Origin: Defluviimonas salinarum
Lineage (GTDB): Bacteria > Pseudomonadota > Alphaproteobacteria > Rhodobacterales > Rhodobacteraceae
Assembly: GCF_026013545.1 (NCBI RefSeq)
Contig: NZ_JAPDOG010000018.1
Coordinates: forward strand, 1-64,000
DNA: 64,000 bases
Reading direction: 5' to 3'
In this document: positions 1 through 8,008 of the stretch, one piece after another
Position numbering within the stretch: position 1 is the stretch's first letter
Layout of the letters: the number at the start of each line of letters is the position of its first letter
Position numbers and translations under genes: made by a program
The notes under the pieces: generated by a model
What the model saw: the letters and a program-made list of their open reading frames with translations, nothing else
What the model was told of the DNA's origin: nothing
The model's database searches: none

Positions 1-38
1 TCCATCTGCTCGTCCGTCAGCCAGAAAAGATTGCTCAT
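1..38 (-). CDS. IS5-family transposase, N-terminal 13 codons (runs off left edge)
   Basis: Reading leftwards from an ATG at 38 the sequence encodes MSNLFWLTDEQM and then leaves the window. This is the usual opening of IS5-family transposases of alphaproteobacteria, which begin with a short hydrophobic stretch followed by a T-D-E/A-Q-M motif. The upstream GGGTCAGGACCC motif near 101-112 fits the end of such an element. Only the start is visible, so integrity of the transposase cannot be judged. Confidence 0.7.
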   Translation of the reverse strand, partial: MSNLFWLTDEQM

Positions 39-114
39 CATCAACCCCGTCAGTCTGGAGCCTTGAATCACCCGGCGGCGGCAGCTTCAAGCAGATCAAT
101 GGGTCCTGACCCTA
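1..114 (-). mobile_element. IS5-type insertion sequence, left part only
   Basis: The stretch holds the transposase start (38 to the edge) and, on the same strand upstream, AGGGTCAGGACCC (113-101). That motif resembles the terminal repeat of IS5-group elements as I recall them. The reverse-transcriptase-like frame to the right loses family resemblance near here, so the element apparently interrupts that gene. The exact boundary (about 113-116) and the target duplication cannot be fixed without the other end. Confidence 0.5.
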
Positions 115-434
115 ACCAAGAGAGCTTGAGGTATAGGATGTGTGATATGCAGGTTCCTGCGCTCGTATCCCCTCTTGGGCTTTGAGGGAATTTCAGCCTC
201 GGCGCTTTCGACGAAATAGGTATATGCGCCTCGACGCTTCCTTTTGCATGGTGTCTTGCCGAGAGATTTTGTATCAATCTTGAAAACACTTTCGGATTCC
301 CATCTGGTCAATACATCTTGCGACAGGCGTCCGAAATCTTCTGTAGTGAAAACAGGAGGTAGTTCCTTCGGGAAGTACCCTTTTGAAAGCAAGGCTTGTT
401 GTATCGTCTGACTTGGCACGTTAGCCCCCCACAA
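115..434 (-). pseudogene. Reverse-transcriptase-like protein, N-terminal fragment cut by an IS
   Basis: The leftward frame begins at a TTG (434) or a GTG a few codons later (about 419). It encodes a segment with KGYFPKELPPVFTTEDFG near its start and, about 70 residues on, KRGYERRNLHITHPIPQALL. The first resembles the amino-terminal motif of bacterial Abi/UG-type RNA-directed DNA polymerases. The second resembles the pre-palm segment in which a basic stretch is followed by an I-x-H/N-P motif. The polymerase palm with its xxDD motif is absent, because the frame runs into the IS5-type element. It is therefore a non-functional remnant. Base composition is lower in GC than the chromosomal genes to the right, which suggests imported DNA. 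The family call rests on motif memory only. Confidence 0.4.
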
Positions 435-656
435 ATCATCCGACGGCAGTTAAGCGCAACCTTTGCACTTCATCAACATACCTGCCGAAACCTGTGCTGC
501 AATTGCGTCTCGGGTGGCTTTTCAAGCAACTCCAGTACAATGCGCACCTTCGGCTTTTCCCCCTATAGCCGCCGTTTGCGCATGATAACGTACAAAGTCT
601 TTCGCACATTTGACCGTGAGGTCGGCCCCTTTCAGACTGGCTGAGAGGAGCTGAGA

Positions 657-840
657 ATGGACGAGAACGAGACGCCGAAACCGATGGGGCAAGTGATCCA
701 GATCGACGAGGCCCGGATACGGGACCATCTGGACGAGATGGTGCGCGGTACGGTCGAGGAAGCCCTGAACGCGATGCTGGATGCCGAAGCCGACCGCCTA
801 TGCGGCGCGGGCCGGTATGAGCGGAGTGAAGGGCGCAAGG
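657..840 (+). pseudogene. IS256-family transposase, N-terminal fragment (~61 codons)
   Basis: A GAGAGGAGCTGAGA Shine-Dalgarno precedes the ATG at 657. The frame reads like the start of IS256-family transposases: an early I-x-I-DEARIRDHLDEMVR stretch, then EEALNAMLDAEADRLCGA and RYERSEGRK. It breaks off exactly at 840, where the terminal inverted repeat of the IS481-type element begins. The DDE catalytic core is missing. The remainder of this transposase is not found on the far side of the IS481 element, so the insertion was accompanied by a deletion or rearrangement rather than simple interruption. Confidence 0.75.
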
Positions 841-1945
841 TGTCCACTTAACCTTCTTGACTGACGAATGACATGACGGTTTCGAGGGGTCGTTTGCCTT
901 GGTTTCGGTATCCCAGATGCGGGCGTTCGGTGTTGTAGTGGACGAGCCAGGTGTCGAGGTCGGCCTGGAGCGCCTCGACGGTCTCGTAGAAGGTCTCGCG
1001 CATTTTCACCCGGAAGAACTCGTTGAGGACGGTGCCGTTGAAGCGCTCGACAAAGCCGTTGGTCTTGGGTGACTTCACCTTCGTGCGGCGGTGTTCGATG
1101 CCGCCCAGGTCGAGATAGAGCTCGTAGGGATGGCGCTCGGTGCCGCAGAACTCGCGGCCGTTGTCCGTCAGGATCGCTTTCACCGGCAGGTCCAGATTCC
1201 GGTAGAAGGGCAGAACGTCGTTGTGCAGCACGGCCACGGCGGCCTCCGGCTGCTTGGAGACGTGCAGGAAGCCGAAGGCGTAGGAGCCATAGGTGTCGAC
1301 CACGGCGTGCAGATAGACCTTGCCGACGCCCTTGAGGCTGCCGACGAAGAAGGTATCGGCCGACAAGAGCTCGCTTGGAGCTGCTGATTCCACGTGCCTT
1401 TCCCGGAAGCAGGGGTTCATCTTCTCTAGGAATGCGGCCTGCTCCGAGGTGATCTCGATCGCCTTCTCGGCATTCTGGCTCTCCAGTGCGAGCCAGCGAT
1501 CGATCTTCGTCCCCAGACCCTGGTCGTGCAGGATCTTCTGGATGGTGATCGACGAGACGCGGATGCCCTCCAGCGCCAGCATCGCCTCGTGCCGGTTGCA
1601 GCCGTAGGCCGGATGGGCGAGCGCCAAAGCCTTGATCTTCTCCACGGTCTCAGGCGGGGTCGTCTGCGGGTGGCTCTTGTGGATCGGCGGCAGGTCCTTC
1701 AACCCGTCGAAGCCCTGCGTCTGGAACCGGCGCTTCCACTCGTAGAAGCTCGTCCGGTCCATGCCGCGCTGCCTGCACGCCTCGGCGACGTTACCGAGTT
1801 CCCTGGCCAGATCCAGCACGCTCAGACGCTGCTGCGCGACCTTGCTCGCAGCGTCACGCGGCCCGGCCTTCTTCGCTGCCGATGAGTGTCCCATGTGGCG
1901 ATCCTCCTTGCCCAAAAATAGCACGGCAAGAAGATTAAGTGGACA
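841..1945 (-). mobile_element. Complete IS481-type insertion sequence with terminal inverted repeats
   Basis: The left end TGTCCACTTAACCTTCTTG (841-859) matches the inverted right end TGTCCACTTAATCTTCTTG (1945-1927) at all but one position. Between them lies one transposase gene filling nearly the whole element. The length of about 1.1 kb, the 5'-TGT termini and the single DDE transposase agree with the IS481 family. No direct target duplication is visible: flanks are GCGCAAGG on the left and GACCAACG on the right. The left flank is IS256 debris and the right flank is chromosomal. Confidence 0.85.
848..1894 (-). CDS. IS481-family transposase
   Basis: The ATG at 1894 follows an AAGGAGGATCGCC ribosome-binding site. 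A longer in-frame extension upstream would run out of the element and is not credible. The 348-residue protein has an N-terminal helix-turn-helix of the insertion-element repressor type (about residues 20-60, with MDRTSFYEWKRRFQ). An integrase-type catalytic domain follows, with the DDE triad visible as D180 (LLSADTFF), D244 (ILTDNGREF) and E283 (FVERFNGT). It ends with the IS481-like YNTERPHLGYRNQGKRPLE segment. Length and catalytic residues are intact, so the element may still be able to move. Confidence 0.9.
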   Translation of the reverse strand: MGHSSAAKKAGPRDAASKVAQQRLSVLDLARELGNVAEACRQRGMDRTSFYEWKRRFQTQGFDGLKDLPPIHKSHPQTTPPETVEKIKALALAHPAYGCNRHEAMLALEGIRVSSITIQKILHDQGLGTKIDRWLALESQNAEKAIEITSEQAAFLEKMNPCFRERHVESAAPSELLSADTFFVGSLKGVGKVYLHAVVDTYGSYAFGFLHVSKQPEAAVAVLHNDVLPFYRNLDLPVKAILTDNGREFCGTERHPYELYLDLGGIEHRRTKVKSPKTNGFVERFNGTVLNEFFRVKMRETFYETVEALQADLDTWLVHYNTERPHLGYRNQGKRPLETVMSFVSQEG

Positions 1946-1970
1946 GACCAACGTATCGTGGAAGCCCCTA

Positions 1971-2738
1971 TTATTTCGGCCCGACCAGCGCGAACATTGC
2001 GCCCTGCGGATCCTGTCCGACCATGATGAAGGCGCCGCCCGGCACTTCGAGCGGGCCGTGGAAGACCCGCCCGCCCGCACCGCTCACGCGGCCGATGGCG
2101 GCGCTCACGCCTTCGGTGCCGAAATAGGGCAGCCAGAACGGCCGGTCGGGGCCCGGCATTCCGGGAGCCTGCCGCATCATGCCGCCGATATCGGCCTTGC
2201 CGTGACGGAAGAGGTGGTAGCCGCCCATCTCGGCGAGATCCATCACGTCGCCCTGCTTCCAGCCGAACTGCTTGCCGTAGAAGGCCATCGCCGCCTCCGG
2301 GTCGGAGGTCATCAGCTCGTGCCAGCAGCCGTGGCCGGTTCGCTTCTGGTCGAAGGCGGCGCTGTTCGCGCCGTCCTCGGGGGCGAGGAGGCCGAACGGC
2401 GCGCCTTGCGGATCGGCAACGACGGCAAAGCGGCCGGTATCGGGGATGTCGGCAGGGGCCTGATGCACGGTGCCGCCGGCCTTGGCGACGGCCTTCGCGG
2501 CCTTGTCGCAATCGCTGACGGTGACGTAGAAGATCCAGGCCGGCGGCGCGCCCGCCGGCGCGGCCATCATCCCGGCGACCATTGTCTCGCCGGCGCGGGC
2601 GATCCGGTAATCGACCCCGTCCATCCCGGAATCGGCGACCGTCCAGCCGAGGACATGCGCGTAGAACCGCGCCGCGGCATCAGGGTCGGGTGTGGTCAGT
2701 TCGTACCAGCAGGGAGTGCCGCGCTTCGCCTTGGCCAT
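1971..2738 (-). CDS. VOC-family (glyoxalase/bleomycin-resistance fold) two-domain protein
   Basis: The 255-residue protein starts at an ATG preceded by CCGGAGGATCGAC. It has two similar vicinal-oxygen-chelate halves. The first (about residues 5-125) contains GTPCWYELTTPDPDAAARFY; the second (about 130-255) contains GCWHELMTSDPEAAMAFY. Tandem VOC proteins of this kind resemble mycobacterial Cfp30B and are usually annotated as hydroxylase or glyoxalase-like proteins. The substrate is unknown. The stop codon lies 25 bp from the end of the IS481 element, so the gene itself is intact, although its downstream neighbourhood has been replaced by mobile DNA. Confidence 0.8.
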   Translation of the reverse strand: MAKAKRGTPCWYELTTPDPDAAARFYAHVLGWTVADSGMDGVDYRIARAGETMVAGMMAAPAGAPPAWIFYVTVSDCDKAAKAVAKAGGTVHQAPADIPDTGRFAVVADPQGAPFGLLAPEDGANSAAFDQKRTGHGCWHELMTSDPEAAMAFYGKQFGWKQGDVMDLAEMGGYHLFRHGKADIGGMMRQAPGMPGPDRPFWLPYFGTEGVSAAIGRVSGAGGRVFHGPLEVPGGAFIMVGQDPQGAMFALVGPK

Positions 2739-2806
2739 GTCGATCCTCCGGTTTCAGCCCGCCCCCGAGCCTGCGCCCCTCGGGCCGCGAAAGCAAGCGG
2801 CGGGGC

Positions 2807-3238
2807 TCAGACCGCGCGGTCGAGCTTGGTCGAGAGGTGGATCAGGCTTTCGGAGGATTTCACCCCGGTCATCTCGCCGATCATGTCGAGGACGCCGTCG
2901 AGCACCGCCGTCGATGGCGCGGCGACCTGCAGCAGGAAATCGACCCGGCCGGAGGTGGTGTGGACCCGCTCGACCTCCGGGATCGCCTTCAGCCGGGTCA
3001 GCACGTTGGCCTGGGCGCGCGGCTCTATCGTGAGAAGAACGGTGGCGCGGATCCGGCTTTGCCGCGCCGCCTCGCCGAGCTTGACCGTGTAGCCCGCGAT
3101 CACGCCGGAGGTCTCGAGCCGCTCCAGCCGCGCCTGGATCGTGGAGCGCGCGACCTTGAGCCGGCGGGCCAGCGTGGCCACCGAGACGCGAGCGTCTGAG
3201 CCGAGATAACCAAGGATTGAGCGGTCGAGGTCGTCCAT
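2807..3238 (-). CDS. Lrp/AsnC-family transcriptional regulator
   Basis: The 143-residue protein has the family's N-terminal winged helix-turn-helix (about residues 3-60, with ARRLKVARSTIQARLERLE). A C-terminal RAM ligand-binding domain follows. It is transcribed divergently from the PLP decarboxylase gene at 3462, and a perfect palindrome lies 29-45 bp upstream of its start. This arrangement is typical of an autoregulated AsnC protein that also controls the neighbouring amino-acid gene. An amino acid such as ornithine or lysine is a plausible effector, but that is inferred from the neighbour only. Confidence 0.88.
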   Translation of the reverse strand: MDDLDRSILGYLGSDARVSVATLARRLKVARSTIQARLERLETSGVIAGYTVKLGEAARQSRIRATVLLTIEPRAQANVLTRLKAIPEVERVHTTSGRVDFLLQVAAPSTAVLDGVLDMIGEMTGVKSSESLIHLSTKLDRAV

Positions 3239-3266
3239 GCGGCGATTCCGGCGATATGACAGGCTG

Positions 3267-3283
3267 TTCGTTATTCTAACGAA
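3267..3283. promoter_or_regulatory. Candidate AsnC operator: perfect 17-bp palindrome
   Basis: TTCGTTATTCTAACGAA is two 7-bp arms around a 3-bp centre, in the intergenic region between the divergent AsnC and decarboxylase genes. A further half-site TTCGTTA occurs at 3341-3347, on the decarboxylase side. Lrp/AsnC proteins commonly bind such dyads as oligomers. The spacing lets one site block the regulator's own promoter while the two sites together could control the decarboxylase. Confidence 0.5.
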
Positions 3284-3461
3284 GTTCTGAGGCGAATCTA
3301 CTCTTTTGATCGGTAGAAATGTGCATCATATCCGGCAAACTTCGTTACAGGAGAAGGGCGGCCCATTCGCACCTGGCCTGGTTTGGTGAAATGCGTAAGC
3401 GCTTTCCAACCGGATGCCCCGGTAAAAAGGTGGCTGCGCCTTGTTGGCAGGGAATACGCCG

Positions 3462-4607
3462 ATGGGGCTCTCTAAGACGATCTGGACGACTCCGTCCGAA
3501 TTCCTCCGTATCGAACGCCCGGACAACCCGGTGATGTTCTTCGCGCCCACGGTGCTGCAGGCAACCGCGCGGCGGTTTCTCGACGGCTTTCCCGGCCTCG
3601 TCACCTACGCGGTGAAATCGAACCCCGCGGAGATGGTCGTCCAGAACCTCGTCGCCGCCGGGATCCAGGGCTTCGACGTCGCCTCGCCGGCCGAGATCGA
3701 GATGGTGCGCCGCCTCGCCCCGGCCGCGGCGCTGCATTACAACAACCCCGTCCGCGCCCGCCACGAGATCGACTATGCGGTCAAGATGGGCGTGAAGTCC
3801 TATTCGGTCGACAGTCGCTCGGAGCTCGCGAAGCTCATCGAGATCGTGCCCGTCGAGGGCGCCGAGATCTCGGTGCGCTTCAAGCTGCCGGTCGCGGGGG
3901 CGGCCTACAACTTCGGTGCGAAGTTCGGTGCCACGGTGGAACTCGCGGCGGAACTGCTGCGCGAGGTGCACGAGGCGGGCTTCATCGCCTCACTGACCTT
4001 CCATCCCGGCACCCAGTGCACCGATCCGATGGCCTGGGACGCGTATTTGCGCGCCGCCGCCGGGATCTGCGCCAATGCCGGCGTCAGGGCGCGGCGGCTG
4101 AACGTCGGCGGCGGCTTCCCCTCGCACCGGCTGAACGACGAACGCCCGCAACTCGACGCGATCTTCGAACTGATCGGCCGCGTTGCCGACGAGGCCTTCG
4201 AGGGCGCGCCGCCAGCCCTGGTCTGCGAGCCGGGCCGCGGACTGGTGGCGGAGAGCTTCACGCTCGCGACCCGGATCAAGGCGGTGCGCGACGGCGAGCA
4301 TGTGTTTCTCAACGACGGTACCTACGGCAATCTCGACGAGCTGCCGATTACCGGGATCATCGACCGGATCGCGGCGGTGAACGGCGACGGCGAGACGCGC
4401 CGGGGGGCGCCGCGGCCGCGTGTGATCTTCGGGCCGACCTGCGACAGCGTCGACCGGCTGCCGGGCGAGGTCGCGCTGCCGGAAGACGTCGAGGAAGGCG
4501 ATTACCTAGTGTTCTCGGGAATGGGTGCCTATTCGACGGCCACGAACACCGGCTTCAACGGCTTCGGCAGGATGACGGTCGCCACGGTCATGCGTCTCGG
4601 CGCCTGA
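3462..4607 (+). CDS. Ornithine/lysine/arginine-type decarboxylase, fold-III PLP enzyme
   Basis: This 381-residue protein is a group IV (alanine-racemase fold) amino-acid decarboxylase that makes polyamines such as putrescine. The PLP lysine is K52 in YAVKSNP. FHPGTQC near residue 182, the glycine-rich phosphate loop NVGGGFPS, the CEPGRGLV segment and the catalytic cysteine in GPTCDSVDR are all present in family order. The ATG at 3462 has AGGGAA 7 bases upstream and was preferred over an in-frame TTG 21 bases earlier. It is divergent to an AsnC-family gene. Substrate choice between ornithine and lysine cannot be read from motifs alone. Confidence 0.88.
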   Translation: MGLSKTIWTTPSEFLRIERPDNPVMFFAPTVLQATARRFLDGFPGLVTYAVKSNPAEMVVQNLVAAGIQGFDVASPAEIEMVRRLAPAAALHYNNPVRARHEIDYAVKMGVKSYSVDSRSELAKLIEIVPVEGAEISVRFKLPVAGAAYNFGAKFGATVELAAELLREVHEAGFIASLTFHPGTQCTDPMAWDAYLRAAAGICANAGVRARRLNVGGGFPSHRLNDERPQLDAIFELIGRVADEAFEGAPPALVCEPGRGLVAESFTLATRIKAVRDGEHVFLNDGTYGNLDELPITGIIDRIAAVNGDGETRRGAPRPRVIFGPTCDSVDRLPGEVALPEDVEEGDYLVFSGMGAYSTATNTGFNGFGRMTVATVMRLGA

Positions 4608-5009
4608 GGCCGGCGGTCCGGACCGGCAGGGGGCCGGCGCTCGCGCCGGCCCTATCGATTCGCACCAACCCGTGCGGAAGGCCGCCACCCGGCGGGTCAA
4701 CCTTTCGTCAAACTTCTGTGCATAGGCTTCAGTCACCGGGCATCGGGATTACCTCTATTGGACCGGTCCCGATGCCGGGAGAGGCAATCCGGGCGAGGCC
4801 GCGGCCCGCCCGAACGCAGGAGTCCGCAACATGTGCAGATCCGACCGTCCGGATGCGCCCGATCACAGCGGCGAACGGGTCACGGCTTTGTTGCGCGTGT
4901 GGAAACAGAAACATTTGGTAACGGCAAGTTACACCTTCGCGCCTTTGGCCGACTCGGGGGTCGGGGCTATGCTGGAACACAGGGTGAAGACACGGGAGGC
5001 CTGTTTAGG
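4608..5009. other. Intergenic region with a strong hairpin, no gene seen
   Basis: About 400 bases separate the decarboxylase from the DUF2235 gene. A perfect 10-bp palindrome, GGGCCGGCGC/GCGCCGGCCC, lies at 4631-4652, 24 bp after the decarboxylase stop. It has no T run, so its role as a terminator is uncertain. Open frames crossing the region lack a ribosome-binding site and recognisable protein features. The right part (4900-5009) probably holds the promoter of the next gene. Confidence 0.5.
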
Positions 5010-6089
5010 GTGACGCGGCTGACCGAAAAGCTGCTGAAGCTGTTGCGCATCGGCCGTCAGGTCGAGACGCAGAGCGCGGTTCGCGGGCGCGGGCCGTGCG
5101 ATCACGTCATTTGCCTCGACGGGACGCTCTCTTCTTTGGAGCCGGGGCAGGAGACGAATGTCGGCCTCATCTACCGGCTCCTGCAGCAAGTGCCGCATTC
5201 GTCGCGCCTGTCGCTCTATTACGAGGCGGGCGTGCAGTGGCACATGTGGCGCAACACGCCCGACGTGGCGATGGGGCGCGGCATCAACCGCCAGATCCGC
5301 CGCGCCTATGGCTGGCTCGCGACCCGCTACCGGCCCGGCGACCGGATCTTCCTCTTCGGCTATTCGCGCGGCGCCTACGCGGTCCGCTCGCTCGCGGGGA
5401 TCCTCGATCAGGTCGGGCTGCTCAAGGCCGAACACGCGACCGAGCGCAATGTCCAGCTCGCCTACCGCTATTACCAGCGCGAGAGCGAGAGCAAGTTCGA
5501 GGCGGTCTTCCGCCGTCGCTTCTGCCATCCGAAGGTCGAGATCGAGATGATCGGGGTCTTCGACACGGTCAAGGCGCTGGGCGTTCGGCTGCCGCTCTTG
5601 TGGATGTGGACCGAGCCCCATCACGAGTTCCACAACCACGCGCTCGGTCCGGTGGTGAAGCACGGCTATCACGCGCTGGCTCTCGACGAGAACCGCGCGG
5701 CCTTCGATCCGATCATGTGGGAGACCACCGATGGCGACTGGGAGGGCAGGGTCGAGCAGGTCTGGTTCCGTGGCGCCCATGGCGATGTCGGCGGCCAGTT
5801 GAGCGGTCTGACGGAAGCGCGGCCGCTGTCGAATATCCCGCTGGTCTGGATGCTGGAAAAGGCCGCGCGCTGCGGACTGGCCATGCCGGATGGCTGGCGA
5901 GCCCGGTTCCCCACCGATGCCGCGGTGGTCTCGGTCGGCACGACGCGCGGCTGGGGCAAGGCGTTCGTCCTGCGCGCCCGGCGGCAGGTCGGACGCGACC
6001 CGTCGGAAAGCCTGCATCCCACCGCGACAGCCAGACGGACACGGGCGGCGTGGTCACTGCCGGCGATCGGGCGGCGGAGCGGAACCTGA
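5010..6089 (+). CDS. DUF2235 alpha/beta-hydrolase (Tle1-like phospholipase fold)
   Basis: A GTG start at 5010 follows GGGAGGC at the right distance; an upstream extension lacks family similarity. The 359-residue protein shows the DUF2235 hallmarks: LDGT (D37-T39) near the N-terminus, the nucleophile elbow GYSRGAY with S119, VFDTVKALG (D185), and HGDVGG (H257, D259) for the rest of the catalytic site. DUF2235 includes type VI secretion phospholipases (Tle1), but most alphaproteobacterial members are housekeeping proteins of unknown substrate. No signal peptide, VgrG or immunity gene is nearby, so a secreted effector role is not supported here. Confidence 0.8.
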   Translation: MTRLTEKLLKLLRIGRQVETQSAVRGRGPCDHVICLDGTLSSLEPGQETNVGLIYRLLQQVPHSSRLSLYYEAGVQWHMWRNTPDVAMGRGINRQIRRAYGWLATRYRPGDRIFLFGYSRGAYAVRSLAGILDQVGLLKAEHATERNVQLAYRYYQRESESKFEAVFRRRFCHPKVEIEMIGVFDTVKALGVRLPLLWMWTEPHHEFHNHALGPVVKHGYHALALDENRAAFDPIMWETTDGDWEGRVEQVWFRGAHGDVGGQLSGLTEARPLSNIPLVWMLEKAARCGLAMPDGWRARFPTDAAVVSVGTTRGWGKAFVLRARRQVGRDPSESLHPTATARRTRAAWSLPAIGRRSGT

Positions 6090-6193
6090 GCCGCGCGCGA
6101 CCGCGGCTCGGCGGTCCTTGCGCTGTCGAATGCCGCTCCGGTTCGCGGCACCTGCGTTACGCCGGCATCGGATGCCGGCTCGGGTTCGCCGGT

Positions 6194-6817
6194 TCAGGGA
6201 TCGACCGAGAAGAGCAGCCCGCAAAGGAAGATGTTGGCGTCGTGGTGCATGCCGATGAGGACGTAACCGTCGCGGCAGACATGTGTCGAGGTACCGGCTG
6301 CCGGTACGGGATAGGGCGCCTGCGTTCCGCCGGGGCCGTCGACATAGATCTCTGACAGCGGTTGCCAGCCGGGATTGCGGCCGGCGGGAAGCTCCTCGCC
6401 GATCTCAACGCAGGTGAAGGTGTTGTCGGGCACGTCATAGGCCGTCATGTAGGCGTTGGGGCCACACCAGTGCATGGACGGGCCGGAATAGCCGGGCACC
6501 AGAAGGTGGTCGTAGGTCGGGTCAGGCCACTGGCGCAGGGGCAGCTTCCCACCCTCGCGAGGGGCGCTGACGAACACGTTCTTGACCTCGAACCAGCTCG
6601 ACTGGACCGGAATGCAGATCGTGTAACCGGTATCGTAGCGGATCCCCATCACGGCATAGTAGTCTTCGCTGTTCGCGTTGAACGGGCAGGGGCGCCAGTC
6701 GCGCATGGTGGCATAGGGATCCTCGTCGGGCATCGGGATCGTGGGCAGCGCCGCGGCAAGCGCCGGGGCGAGGCAAAGCGCGGCGGCGAGGGCAAGAAGC
6801 GAACGGATGCTGGGCAT
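6194..6817 (-). CDS. Exported protein of unknown function
   Basis: The ATG at 6817 follows a strong GTCAGGAGGAAGTC ribosome-binding site. The 207-residue product begins with a Sec signal peptide (MPSIRSLLALAAALCLAPALA, cleavage after about residue 22). The mature part is rich in aromatic residues and proline and has several cysteines spread along it (for example RPCPFN, YTICIP, HWCGPN, TCVEIG, VCRDGY, FLCGLL), which suggests disulfide bonding in the periplasm. I do not recognise the family. It stands alone, convergent with the DUF2235 gene. Confidence 0.6.
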   Translation of the reverse strand: MPSIRSLLALAAALCLAPALAAALPTIPMPDEDPYATMRDWRPCPFNANSEDYYAVMGIRYDTGYTICIPVQSSWFEVKNVFVSAPREGGKLPLRQWPDPTYDHLLVPGYSGPSMHWCGPNAYMTAYDVPDNTFTCVEIGEELPAGRNPGWQPLSEIYVDGPGGTQAPYPVPAAGTSTHVCRDGYVLIGMHHDANIFLCGLLFSVDP

Positions 6818-6986
6818 GACTTCCTCCTGACAATCATCATGTGGCCGGGAGGGATGGCCGAGGCGCGTGTCGGCCATTGGGACACCGGCCGAAGTGAAGA
6901 CCAAGAAATTATCGTGACATGATAACACGATATCGGCCACTTGTCGCGTACGGAAGGTGGTCGGGCGCGACCGGCCGGGCGCAAAT

Positions 6987-7016
6987 CGGCCCCGGACTGT
7001 GAGCGGTCCGGGGCCG
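6987..7016 (-). terminator. Putative metF terminator hairpin
   Basis: A perfect 11-bp stem, CGGCCCCGGAC (6987-6997) paired with GTCCGGGGCCG (7006-7016), encloses an 8-base loop. It lies 17 bp beyond the metF stop on the minus strand. The following bases on that strand are GATTTGC, a weak T tract, so termination is plausible but not certain. Confidence 0.5.
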
Positions 7017-7033
7017 GCTTGCCGAACGTCCCT

Positions 7034-7900
7034 TCAGGCGACGTTCTGCAGGGAGACCTGCGGCTCGAGCCCGAGCGCGTGGCAGATCTCGCGCGTCAGG
7101 TGCGGCCGGTTGAGCGTGTAGAAGTGCAGATCCTCGACGCCGCCCTGGATGAGGTCGTCGCAGAGCTCGGTCGCGAGCGCGGTGGCGAGGAGATGCTCGC
7201 GCCCGTCGCGGATCGCCTTGTCGAAGGTCTTGTCGAGCCAGTCCGGCACCGAGGTGCCGCAGCGCTCGGCGAAGCGCCGCGCACCGGACCATGAGATGAT
7301 CGGCAGGATGCCGGGGATGATCGGCGCGTCGATGCCGGCCTTCTCGCAGGCGTCGCGGAAGCGGAAGAAGCTCTCGGCCTCGAAGAAGAACTGGGTGATC
7401 GCCGAGGAGGCGCCGGCGTCGATCTTGCGCTTCAGCCAGGCGACGTTCGCCGCCATGTCGGCGGCCTCGGGATGGGCCTCGGGATAGGCGCCGACGCGGA
7501 TTGTGAACTTGCCGGTCTCGGCCAGCGCCTCGATCAGTTCGACCGAGGAGGCGAAGCCTTCGGGATGGGCGCTGAAGCTCTCCTCGCCCTTCGGCGCGTC
7601 GCCGCGGAGCGCCACGATCTCGGTCACGCCGGCCTTGGCGTAGCTCTCGGCGATCGCGAGCGTCTCGGCGCGGGTCGCATCGACGCAGGTGAGATGCGCC
7701 GCGACGTTGAGGCCGTAATGGTCGCCGATCGTGGTGACCGCCTCATGCGTCAGCTCGCGGGTCGTGCCGCCGGCGCCGTAGGTGACCGAGACGAAGTTCG
7801 GCTTCAGGGGCGCAAGCATCTGCACCGTCTCCCACAGCCGGAACGACGCGTCGAGCGTCTGGGGCGGGAAGAACTCGAAGGAAATCCGGGGTGCAGGCAT
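7034..7900 (-). CDS. metF: 5,10-methylenetetrahydrofolate reductase
   Basis: This 288-residue flavoprotein reduces 5,10-methylene-THF to 5-methyl-THF for methionine synthesis in the cytoplasm. The family signature is clear: SFEFFPP at the N-terminus, FVSVTYGAGG, HLTCVDATR, ALRGDAPKG, AGASSAITQFFF and PGILPI. The start at 7900 (MPAPRISFEFF) has GAGGACGACACG upstream and was chosen over an in-frame ATG 36 bases earlier. It is divergent to metR, the usual alphaproteobacterial arrangement, so control by MetR with homocysteine as co-effector is expected. It competes with the FolD enzymes at 19395-21193 for methylene-THF. Confidence 0.95.
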   Translation of the reverse strand: MPAPRISFEFFPPQTLDASFRLWETVQMLAPLKPNFVSVTYGAGGTTRELTHEAVTTIGDHYGLNVAAHLTCVDATRAETLAIAESYAKAGVTEIVALRGDAPKGEESFSAHPEGFASSVELIEALAETGKFTIRVGAYPEAHPEAADMAANVAWLKRKIDAGASSAITQFFFEAESFFRFRDACEKAGIDAPIIPGILPIISWSGARRFAERCGTSVPDWLDKTFDKAIRDGREHLLATALATELCDDLIQGGVEDLHFYTLNRPHLTREICHALGLEPQVSLQNVA

Positions 7901-7928
7901 CGTGTCGTCCTCGTGTTGGATGGGCTCT

Positions 7929-7954
7929 TGTCTCATATCGGAGGACGTGAGACA
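7929..7954. promoter_or_regulatory. metF-metR intergenic inverted repeat
   Basis: TGTCTCA (7929-7935) and TGAGACA (7948-7954) form a 7-bp inverted repeat in the 108-bp gap between the divergent metF and metR genes. LysR-type regulators bind interrupted dyads in exactly this position. The repeat is a candidate MetR site; it does not match the enteric MetR box, so this is positional inference. Confidence 0.35.
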
Positions 7955-8008
7955 AATTCATAATTCTCAAGATCAATATGAGGTAGATCGGATGATAGCG
8001 GGGCGGCG

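Noticed and set aside
396-644. Open frame of 82 codons in the transposon debris
   Set aside because: No ribosome-binding site or recognisable protein; it overlaps the upstream region of the IS256 fragment.
5010-6089. Type VI secretion phospholipase effector
   Set aside because: The fold fits, but there is no VgrG, PAAR, immunity gene or secretion cluster nearby.
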